Below, piece after piece: positions 24,201-36,200 of a stretch of DNA of 64,000 nt. The stretch comes from Anticarsia gemmatalis (taxonomy: Eukaryota > Arthropoda > Insecta > Lepidoptera > Erebidae): assembly GCF_050436995.1 (NCBI RefSeq), contig NC_134771.1:374501-438500 (forward strand), given 5' to 3'. The notes beneath the pieces were generated by a model that saw nothing but the letters and a program-made list of their open reading frames with translations, ran no database searches and was not told the origin of the DNA. Each line of letters begins with the position of its first letter. Position 1 is the stretch's first letter. Position numbers and translations under genes: made by a program.

Positions 24201-27200
24201 ACCAAATTGTTTATTAAAACTAGTTCTTTCACATGAATGCAACCATATAAAACATGTATGGTACAGTTACAAATGAATTAGTCACAAACCTGACAGTAAA
24301 TTTTGGTTCACTGCGGCTGCGCACACAACTCACTTCCACTGGCGACAAATAACACCGAAAATCTAATTTTAAAAATTGCCGATCCTTTGCACATGAGTCG
24401 AAATATTAGAAAAATAAAACAAAGTACGTTTTAATAAGGAATTTCCGCAAGAAATCGTGGTAACAAACCCGACATGTCCGGAAAGATCGAATTTCGGGGA
24501 CAACAATAAATATTTTTTTATTCAATAAATATAACATTTTATTACAATTGTACTTCATTGGAATGGAAAAAAAGTTAATTTTAACCGAATTCACCAAAAT
24601 ATTTTGAGGTATTCGAGGAAATTTTACTTCAAAATTTAATTTTTAAGTTGCAGATTGCACTGGGGACAGGTCGAAATTGAGGGGTCTGGTGTGATAAAAC
24701 CTAGTGTAAAAAAAACAGTTTTTACTTTATTCAAATAATTGAAACATAGAAAAGAAGTATAAGAAATGCATTTTCCGTTAAAAATAAAATAAAAATTAAT
24801 CATATTATACAACTTCGAGAAAAAAATTTGCAAATCGAGGGACATGCCTAAATTATCGATGTGCCATTTTTTTGAAATTCCCCATTAGTCAAAAGCTTAA
24901 AAGACTGACAACCAGTTTTACCGAGTAGTATCGTGTTATAACCTATGTAAGTGTGTTGTGGAGGTCAGATAGACAGTCGCTCCATGTAAAACACTGGTAT
25001 TCAGCTGCAACCGGTGAGACTGGGAGCCGAGTCCAACATAGTTGGAAGAAGGGCTGGACTGATTCAGTCAATTAGAGATATCTCTATGTATGAATCTGTC
25101 CCACATTCAAGCATGCGACCCCAACCTACAGGAGTCACTGCAGCCTTCATAAACTCCTTCCCCACAACTGCAGTGTCCCACAGTCCCGCCCCCACCTTTA
25201 TTTCAGACTAGCTGACCCGCGCAACTTCGCTTGCGTCACATAAGAGAGAATCTATACTAATATTATAAAGCTGAAGAGTTTGTTTGTTTGTTTGTTTGAA
25301 CGCGCTAATCTCAGGAACTACTGGTTCGATTTGAAAAATGATTTCAGTGTTAGATAGCCCATTTATCGAGGAAGGTTATAGGCTATATATCATCACGCTA
25401 CTATCAATAGGAGCAGAGTACCAGTAAAAAATGTTTCGGAAACGAGGAAAAATGTCACCCATTCTCTCTAATGTTACGCAAGCGAAGTTGCGCGGGTCAG
25501 CTAGTGGTTCATAATTTCCCCCGTTTTTGTAACATTTCTCGTTGCTACTCTGCTCCTATTGGTCGTAGCGTGATGATATATAGCATATAACCTTCCTCAC
25601 TAAATAGGCTATCTAACACTGAAATATTTTTTCAAATCGGATCAGTAGTTCCTGAGATTAGCGCGTTCAAACAAACTCTTCAGCTTTATAACTTTAGTAT
25701 AGATTCCTATACCATTAGCCCGCTTCGCCACCACTGCCCACCCCTCCTAATTTCCACAAGAATTTAACATTTCTAAGGGCGCGTTCCCACTTTGTCGTGA
25801 CGACAGATAATCGTGTAGTTTTAAGTGTCGTGGCTCATGTGTTTAAATGGAGGTGTTCACATATAGAACGACACGACTTACTGTCGTTTACGACATTTTT
25901 TGCAGTGACGACAGATTATCGTGACAGTGGGGACGGTTAGATACGACAGTCACTAGATGATATTTTTTTGACGACAATCGTTATAATGGGAACAGCTAGA
26001 GACGACAGTCATCCAACGATAAATTAATCGTTACGGCATAGTAGGAATGCGCTAACTACATCCAAATTTCTTTACAGTATGCTTTGATAAAGAAAACATG
26101 TAGTACCGACCCTACTCAACGTGGGATAGGACAGTTAGTTTTATAGGAAAAAGGATTTGTATATAACATGGGTGATGCACATAACACAGCGCGTGTGACA
26201 TGCGACCTTATGTGATAAGTTACTGTCGGCCGCGGTATGACTCACGAGCGACGTATAGCACTGCAAGTGAGCTTCGATCGGGCCAGTATAGCTAAGAAAT
26301 AATTGAGTAGGATTCATCAAAATCCTTTCTTAGCGGACGCTACGTCATAACATCTACCTGCATGCCAAATTTTAGGCCGATCCGTCCAGTGGTTTGGGCT
26401 GTGCAATGATACATCACTATCGCCCGATTTTTGAGTACTTTTAGCGGTAGTTTATCTATTCAATAGCGTTTAAACTCATAGAAAAAAATTAAAAATGTAC
26501 TTCAGAAACCGGGGGTCAAAATTGTCTATAGTCTTTATGTATATTTTGATTGCCTCCGTGGCGCAGTGGTTTAGGTCGCCCACCACGCCGATAACACTGC
26601 GTCGGGGAGGTCGTGGGATCGATTCCCACACGGAGCAATTATTTGTGCGATCCACAAATAATTGTTTCGGGTCTGGTTGTGCTGTGTCCGTTGTTTATAT
26701 GTTTGTAAAAGTCCCCGCGACACAAGAGCAATTCTTAGTAGGGGAGTTGTATTATAAAAAATAAAAAATCCTCACCTCGACATCGAACCTGCCAGGTCTC
26801 AGCAGCGCCTGGTCGAGGTCGTCCCTCCTGTTGGTGGCTCCCAGCACGATCACACCCTCGTTCTGATGGAAGCCGTCCATCTCTGACAGGAGCTGGTTGA
26901 TAGTCTAAACACAAAATATACATTTTATATGTCTACATACAAACAATACATACATATTTCACACATACATAAAATCACCGTTTTCTCCCCATGGGGGTAA
27001 ACAGAAACTAAAGAATATACGTTTATTAAGTATTTACATAGATAACACCTCACTTGCAGGTGTAGACAGAACTGTAGAAAATACACTCACGTTTCGACAT
27101 TTTTCAATGCTAGTTCTATATAATAATAGGGTTCTATATTATTGCCATATAACGGGCACATATCATAACTCCGGGCTACTACTGAGCATTAAAAAACTGT

Positions 27201-30200
27201 ATTGGATAATTTGACACTACAGTTAGAATTTAACGGACCAGGAAATCAAACCTGAGACAACGTTATCAACGATCGCTTACCATTACCACACACTGGCCAC
27301 AGAATCAAAACATTTTTCCCAAAAAATGATCTATCACTGTACAAAATTTTATCCAAAACGGTACAGCATTTCTCCCATAGCTAGAAGAGAATCAACCATC
27401 CTTTTCATTCTCCGCAACACAAATCTATCACTTCACAAAAATCTATCCAAAACGGTTCAGCTATTTCCCCACTATAGTAGGACATACAAGCACACGTAAC
27501 TCACTTGATTGGCATAAGGATGTAACACACTGTTGGTCCGCTTGGCGCCCACTGAGTCGATCTCGTCGATGAAGATCACGCATGGCGCACGCTCCTTGGC
27601 TGCCTCTGTGCAATACATAATATAATAGGTTAATAGGTGTATCAATAAGAGTTAGGCTATGGCACAGTGGTTGAGGTCACCACGCCGCTACCGGGAGGTC
27701 GTAGGTTCGATTACCACAAGGAACAATTATTTGTGCGATCCACAAATAATTGTTTCGGGTCTGGTTGTACTTTGTGTCTGTTGTTTGTATGTTTGTAAAA
27801 GTCTCCGTCTTTTCAAATAAGAAAAAAAAATCATTCAGGTGGACTTAATAGGTACGGGTCCTATGCACCTTTTATGTATAGTAGACCTATAGGGATCAAG
27901 TAGACCCCTGCGGGTCTGGTAGATCCTTTGTGTCTAGTGACCCCATAGAGGTCTTGGTGGACTCCGTACTGGTTAAGTGTCTACCAGACCATAGGGGTCT
28001 AATAGAACCTTACTAGTCTAGTAGACCAGAGGTCTTGGTGGACTCCGTACTGGTTTGATAGACCGATATGGGTCTGGTGGACCTTCAATGTCTAGTACTC
28101 ACTGAACAAGTCCCGCACCCTCCTCGCGCCCTGCCCCACCAGGATCTCGTCGAACTCGGGCCCGGCGGCGTGGAAGAACGGCACCCTGGCCTCGCCCGCC
28201 ACGGCCCGCGCCAGTAATGTCTTGCCGGTGCCCGGGGGACCCACGAGCAGCACCCCCTTGGGCAGCTTGCCGCCCAGCGTCGAGAACTTCTCCGGGGATT
28301 TGAGGAATTCCACCTGGGGAAAGAGAAAATACGTATATCTATACTAATATTGTAAAACTGAAGAGTTTGTTTGTTTGAAAATTTTGAACCATTCTTGCTT
28401 ATGGGACGCTAGCGAAGTTGCGCGAGTCAACTAGTACGTACATTAAATTACCACTTATTCTCGAGGAGAAAATCTAAAGAAATCTGGTTTTGAAAGATCT
28501 ATTATTAAGATTTTTGAGTAAAAAGATACTGTGATTTTAGCTATTAATACACCAAGATTGTTTTTTAGGACAGGTAACGAATTCCTCTTGCGAATGGCAC
28601 TTCGTTAATTTATAAAAGTAATGGAATTCAGTGTACAGTTCACACAAAGTCTCTCAAAGCAAGTCTTAAAAAATATATTAAAGGCAAAACACAACTTCAA
28701 ACTGGTCCCATTTTTGAAATATCGACAAAAAAATCTCGAGCACTTAGTGTAGGTAGAAAGGAATGTGTTATGTGCTACTCACAACATCTTTGAGTTCCTG
28801 CTTGGCTTCGTCAGCGCCCTTGACATCGTCGAACGTCACCGATATATCTTCAGGGTCCACCTCCACCTGGTTACCCAGCTGAATCCTACAGCAAAGATAA
28901 ATATAATATTAATAATGCAAGCGAAATTGTTTAACATTGTACGGAAATTCAAAATTTAAAAGATCGTTTTCTCCCAAAACTATTTAATTTACTATATAAT
29001 GTACTTCGGACTCAAAAGTTTATCATATTCGGGGAGACGACTATTGCCCACTCTTTCTAATCTCGAGAAAATACACTTGCCCAACAGTGGGACAGTAATT
29101 GTCTAATCATCGACCAACACTTGCCCAGCGTGGTAGACATAAAGCTAATTTCACTCCGAGAGTAAACTCTTGGCCACTCTCTGTTATATCAAGAGACGTT
29201 TGCCCAGTAGTGGGACAGTAATTTTCAAAGCCACACTTGCCCAGCGTGGTAGAGTCAAATCTCATCTCATTTTTACAATGAACTGTTGCCCACTCTATTT
29301 TTGCCCACGTTTGCCCAGAAGTGGGACAGTAATTGTCAGATCCTCAAGCGACTCTTGCCCACCCTTTCTCATTCAGTTGGTCTCATTCATTTGAACAAAG
29401 TGCTGGCTCAGACCATTTCGAGAGGAGGCCCTTGCCCAGCAGTGGGACAGTGGGACAGTTACCTGAACACAGTGCCGCTGACGGAGGCCATGAGGCTGAC
29501 GAAGATGGCGAGGAACAGCACGATGGTGAGCAGCTGCTGCACCAGCTTCAAGTATTTAGACGCCTTTGTGCCGCGCACGTTGTCCGGGTGTGAACCTGCA
29601 ACAATACGATAGGGCTTAGAAAATTATTCAGGTCATCATTAGCCTAGCCTTTCTTTCAACTATGTTGGAGACGGCTCCTAGTCTCAGCGGATGCAGCTGA
29701 ATACCAGTATTTTACATGGAGCGACTGTCTATCTGACCTCCACAACACAGTTACCTTTTGACTACTGGTAACAGCTGGGACCTACAACTTAACGTGCTTT
29801 CCGAAACACGGAGGAACTCTATATGTAGGTATAATATGGTCACCCATCCACAGAAAAACCTCGGCAAGCGTAGCTTAACCTCACAGATCAATCTGAACGG
29901 CTGTTTTTACTAAGTCAACGAGTTCTATTAACACATCTATCTACATTTTATAAATCCCCCCTCTCTCCCCCTCTCCACGTACCTATCTGATAGCCAACAG
30001 CGAACGCAACATGATTGTTTCGTTGTTGCGTGTCGCTCTCTCGCTGTTCTCTCATGTCTGGCGTGTCTCGCATTCTTGCTCGGACAGAGGGCGCAGGCGG
30101 GGGGCGGGAGCGCCCTAGTTGTTTAGGGGGAGGTTACTAGGGCTTACCTTAGAGGAGCTATGATGGAAGGGTCGTGGGTTCGAATCCGTAATCGACTAAC

Positions 30201-33200
30201 TTTTGAACATAACTTCGTCCGCGTGGTTTGTGACTTAGGACAGAATCTTTATAGAAATTTTCAGCCGCAATTTTATCCCCTTAGGGGTAGACAGTTGATG
30301 AAAATTCTTAACGGATGCCTACATCATAACATCGACCTGCAGACCAAATTTCAGTCCGATCCGTCGATTGTTTGGGCTGTGCGTTGATAGGTCACTATGT
30401 CAGTCAGTCACCTTTGAGTTATATACAGGGTGGCCCAAAAGTCAACGTCCAACCGAAAACCTGAGCTAGGCCAAGTTATGTTGGCTCACAAAAAATAATA
30501 AAATAAAATCTATCTCATGTAGTTTCTTAATTGCAGTCATTTTTTGTATATATTATAATTGCCACCCTGCGATGAGTTCACGACAACTGTGGCTACAAAT
30601 GACCTCTTTTCTAGTTCTTTTTTTGTGTGGAGTATTCTTACGTAACGCTCCTACAAATTTCAATTCATTATTTGCACACAACTTTATTGGAATTTCAGAA
30701 AATACCCCTTGTATGGCGAACCATGCCTTGAAAATGATTTTATCACTCAACTTTAACTCAGTCTGTCCTGAAAAAGAAACGTACTACGCTTTTCGGCAAC
30801 TGCCCTTAAAAGCTGGCGCATTTAATAGGCTTTCTAAAATGGTATAACACTTACTAAATCATTTCATAAAAGAGAAAAAAAATCTGTCAGATTTTCGTTT
30901 GGACGCTAACTTTTGGGACACTGGTATATTTAGATAGACCCCATACCTGCTAAGTATCCCTCAGCGAAGGCTATCTTGATCTTGTCTTTCTGCTGGTGCG
31001 TGAGGTGTGACTCCTCGTTGAGCAGCTTCTCCAGGCGCGGCGCCACGTCGGGGCCGAGGTTCTGCTGCTTCTCTGGGGGCTCGGAGGCACTTAGTCCTGG
31101 GGAAAAAGGGGTAACAAAATCAAAAATCAAATAATTTATTCATTTAGTTAGGTCAAATATTGACACAAATGATAGTTATTACAATTACTGAATCTACCAC
31201 TATATACATATATATAACATGTGTTAAATAAATATAATGTAGGCTGCTTTCTCGTCTTCACAACATTTTTTTATAGTGACTCTACTCTTTTAAGCCATAG
31301 CATAGCATGGTGTTTTTCGAAGCAGTAGTTCCTAAAAATTAACATTTTCTTAAAGACAACTCCCGCATTAAGAAATGCTCGTATTACGGGGACTTTTACA
31401 AACATACAAACACCGGACACAAAGTACAACCAGATACGAAACAATGGTTTGTTGATAGCACAAATTTTGATAATTGTTCTATGTGGGAATCTAACCTTCC
31501 AGGCACAATGGTAGCGGAGCGGCGACCTAAACCACTGCGCTACGGAGGCTGTTTATGTTTGTTCTACAGACTTGTAGCTATATTCAGGCACATAAAGTTA
31601 TTATAGTAATACTTACGCAGTCTATTAATCAAGTTAGGGTTCCTCTTGAGATCGGCGTGTATGCCTCGCTCGGTCTTGAACCCGCGCACCTGCACCGCAT
31701 ACTGAAACGTACTGTCCCGCACCAGCAGGCCCGCGAACCTGTGCGTTAAACTGAACCTGAAACAATATATTGCATGATTAACAACCAGGCTCAGAACAGA
31801 TACTCGTGCTCACCACACAAATATTTTGTCTTAGGTGGGATTCGAACAGCGCAGCTACGGTTATCACAACATTACATTAACCACTAAATAGTTAATAAAT
31901 AAGTCTGATAATCTCGTTGCGTTATTCAATACAGTTTCAAAGATGTATTATGAAGGACGAAAAATTTCGCTTTAGTTTGAGCAACGTTTACTTAGTCTGT
32001 CAGTCTGTCGATCACTATACTGCCGTCGTAAATGTAAACACAGTAACTTAAGTTACTGTGTTTATAGTTTGTTTAGTTCTTTGGAATCAGGAGACCGCGG
32101 GCTATTTGAGAAAGTTTTCGGTTTGTTTGTACGATGGATAGTTACCGAAATACATTAAATAAAAACACAGTATTTTTACAAAAAAAACATTTTTTTTAAT
32201 AAAAAATACAGTATCTGTGTTATTTTAAATTAAATAACAGTATCTCCACTACTAACTGTGTTTTTTTAACGTGAATAGATTTACTTTTTTTTATTTTGCT
32301 TGATTATAACACGGCTTCTTCAGTTACTGTGATTGCGTATAAAATATTGTTCAAAGATAAACAACAAATACTTGAATAAATCACAGTATCTCATTTACTG
32401 TATTACTGATTTTATACGTATTTCTAAGAAACATAGTTATAACACAGTATGTACATACTTACTGTGTCGTAATTCCCCTAATGTTAATATCTTTACAAAG
32501 TTACAACACAGTAATAGGTAAAACTTGGTTACAACACAGTAACCGTTGAGTTACCGTGTTGTAACTTAAAAAAGAAAAAAATATTATATTATTACCCTAG
32601 CTTAATACACATTATCTAATTTTATTATTTATACAATAATAATATACTAGATATATATATACAGAATCAAAGATTTAACTATATACTAACATTAAAAGTT
32701 GCATGAAAATATATACAATAATTAGTATCTTCATGAGAGCAAAAATTAACCATTAAACTTCAACCGCGTTTTTCTCAAAACGCATATTTTGAAGTTACTG
32801 TGTTTAGATTTACGACGGCAGTATAGGTCATTGTGGGTTAGACTATATACTATAGGGCAGTCTATCGGTCACTATGTTAGATTCAGTAATTGTAACGACT
32901 ATCATAAGTGTCAATATTTGACCTAAATGAATAAATGATTTGATTTTGGTTTTTGACTATAAGTCAGTATGTCGGTCACTGTAAGTCAATATGTCGGTCA
33001 GTGTGGATCATAGTTGCCACTACAGATAATACATTACCTGTTGTGTGTGTGTATGTCGAGCGTGAGCGTGTGCAGGTCGGCCCAGCCGCGCTTGTTGTCG
33101 TCGAAGCTGCGCGCGGACACGTGCGACACCTTGCGCGCCGACGCCACGTCGCGCAGCCGCGCCGCGCGCCGCCCCGGCAGACACAGCGCTCGCACCTCGA

Positions 33201-36200
33201 TGTTTCTCATCTCGCTGTACCAACAAACTTTTATATTCATTGCTGTTGCAAAGAAAAATATCAAGTATTTCTTACAATAGTTGTATTTTAATCATAAGTT
33301 TTATACTCTAGCGTTGCATGTTTAATGTGTAAATAGGATACGGGAATTAACGCGAACACGCATTTTACCTACCATTTTTTCGGCGCAGGTTCATTCAGGC
33401 GCACTCACCGTGTCAGTCAGCCTGCGACGCGGCGAGTGCAACCTGCGCCGAAACGTTTAGGCATTTTAAGGTAAAATACGTGTTCGCGTTAATTGCCGTA
33501 TCCTATTATACATTGTATTTTAAGTTCTTCTTTCGTGCTCCTGTGTAGTCTCAAATACGTAGTTGTAAATATTATGAAATACCCGCACGGGCAATGTACA
33601 CCTAAGTTGACTAATAATTTTTCTATATATCAGTAAAACCATTTTTTTTTTAAACAACTCACGCACTAATAATGCTCTAATGATGAGTTCTTTTGCCCCT
33701 GTCCGTGCGTCTGTGTCCACTATAATTTGTATTTTTTATATGCCGCATGGAAATCGAACCTGAGACACTATATGACACTCCAATAATAGTTAACGATACA
33801 CACGTCGTCAATACACATGAAAATAAACATACAAATAAGATAGTATACTGTATGTGCGCACAAACAAACATTATATATTATCAGACAAATAGTATGTTTA
33901 TCTGACAGAAATAGCATAGAAACATAGTCACGTTTTGATAAAAAGAAAAGTGCGTACAACGGAAAATTGATTCCATCTGATCATGTAAAGTGATAGGCTT
34001 AGTTGTAAATATATTTCGATAATATATATGATCTTACTAAATAAATCTACTACTATAATAAATGCGAAAGTTGTAAGGGTATGTTTGTTATTCTTTCACG
34101 CAAAAACTACTGCATTAATTTTAATTAAATTTGGTACACTGATAGCTTACTACGAGGCGCCCATAGCCAGTTGCGCTCACCGGTCTGACAACGATCTGTG
34201 GGTGAAGCAACCGTTGGCGCGGTGATTCTATAGATGGGTGACCGCATAGTGGTATTTGAGCTGGGCGTCTCCGTGCTCCGGAGGGCACGTAAAAAGTCGG
34301 TCCCGGTTGTTGTCTATTATGATAACAGTCGTTAAGTCAAAGGCCTTTCGGGCGGCTTGAACAACTTTGACACTAGGTTGACCACTAACCATTCGATAAG
34401 AAGAAGAAGAAGAAGACTGATAGCTTATATCTCGGATAAACACATAGCATACGTTTTACCCCGGGTATGCTTTTCACGCGGTAGTCGCGAGTAGAACCTA
34501 GTATCATAATGCGAAAGTATGGATGTTTGTTACTCTCTCACTCAAATACCACTAAACAGATTTTAATTAAATTTAGTACACAGGTAGTCTATAACCTGGA
34601 TTTTCAGGTGTCAAAACTACATTATATTATATCTAAGTTTTTCAGTAGTAAAAAGCATATTATAACTTTTAAACTTTCGTGTTGCATGTTTAATATATAA
34701 TATTATTAAATTAAAAAAGCATATTATTTTTACATAGAACACTTTTGTACCTCGCGAAATCTATTCACATCGCGGGTACATACTAGTGAGTACATATATG
34801 CAACAAACAACTTTCTTCAATACAAGTTTATTTAAATCCAGCATATAGACTTGTTATCAAAATTAGTTAATTATGTTACAGGTCAGGAGATAACGAAGTA
34901 GTGTGACGAGAGAATAACGATTATGTTTATAATATTGGAGTAGTATAAATATATGGGATTTACAATATGAGAAGGAAAATCCATGCTTATGTATAAAATA
35001 TCACGCCTGTTATAGCCAAAACTGTAAGCAATAAGCCCACTGTGATTCTTGACAATGATTTTTTTGTAAAATGTTGAAGATGCGCTTCCACTGCATCGCA
35101 TTCGGAGTGCATGTGCAGCAACGAGTAGGCATTATCGGAAAAGCAGACTTTATATCAAGAACATTACTCTCTTGCTGTTCTCTCAACTCTCAACTCTCTT
35201 GTTCAACCAACATTTTTAAAACCATTCATTTGTGATAGCAAACAAATGAAGTCCTACAGGGGTGTAAACCCATGTTTCGCTATTTACAATGTTAGTTCCA
35301 TGTAATAGGGGCGAGCCTATTGGCACATTACCAATCTACCATGGCTTGTATCAGGAACTGAACCTGAGTACTTGTGATCAGACACCAGAAGCAGTAGTGG
35401 TCATAGTGAGTGATGTGTAACTAAATAAGTCCTAAGGGCATTTTAAGGTAAAATACGTGTACGCGTTAATTCCCGCATTCTATTATACATTAAATAAGGG
35501 CTACTTGTTTTTAAATATGAATCACAAGGCTCTAGTTTTGAAAAACCAGTAAGATTACTGAAATTGTAGACAAAATCTTGTACAGGAGCAGAGAGCAAAA
35601 TGTGTTGTACATTGGTTAATCCTGCTATTCAAGATTTGAAATGAATTAAAATGCCATTCCAAGCAAAAATGACACGAGTAAAACAAAATTAGACATAAAT
35701 ATTTGTAAACAGTAAAACAGTGTTTGTTGCCAAGATTAAAATTAGACTTTTGACATTACTATACACTTTTAACAATATGGAGAGATGATTTCATTAAAAT
35801 AACAATTTAAAACTATATACATGAAACTAAGAAGCTTGTTTGTCTTTCTTTGCACCATAGCCACAGAAGAATCTTGTCTGTCTGTTTGTGTGAACCTATC
35901 TTGTAAACGGCTCGGCCAAAAAGGATGGAAATTTGGCATAGCTATCTTTAGTACTACTCCATAAGCTCACACCTTTTTCCCATAGGGACTGAGACCAAAG
36001 AACTTTGCTTGATATGATCCTTACAAACTTCCCTTGCTTCATTGACATCCATATGTCTTGTCATACAGGACCACCAGTTACTAATGTAGCGTTGCCAGGT
36101 TGCCAAACCTAATAGCCGGACAGACCAGCCAGTTTGGCCGGACGTTTGGTTAAAAAAGCCGGACACTATATTATTTAGGATTTTGTCTCAGTATTAATAG

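Larger units (their letters stand above)
21375..25045 (-). repeat. 5S rRNA-like SINE, family B, split by two DNA transposons
   Basis: Pieces at 21375-21463, 23032-23113 and 24888-25045 join into one family B element. The first holds the 5S-like head with GCTACGCTTGCCGAGGTGGT and GAATGGGCGACC. The second holds TTGTGGTTCCGGGCTGTCAT and TTCGTTACCA. The third holds AAAAGACTGACAACCAGTTT and ATGTAAAACACTGGTATTCA. The interruptions are the Tc1 relic and the 1.77 kb element. The element reads left to right on the plus strand, opposite in sense to the copy at 29633. Confidence 0.75.

Noticed and set aside
29040..29462. CRISPR-like spaced repeats
   Set aside because: Insect nuclear DNA; the repeats are imperfect copies of a SINE tail with similar, not unique, spacers.
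30553..30847. Open frames of 65 and 91 codons inside the mariner-like element at 30425
   Set aside because: Neither shows a DDE motif or helix-turn-helix; they occur on opposite strands of a short non-autonomous element.
34200..34245. Possible 5S rRNA gene
   Set aside because: Only blocks of the 5S sequence are kept and the copy is inside a SINE with target duplication and a different 3' half.
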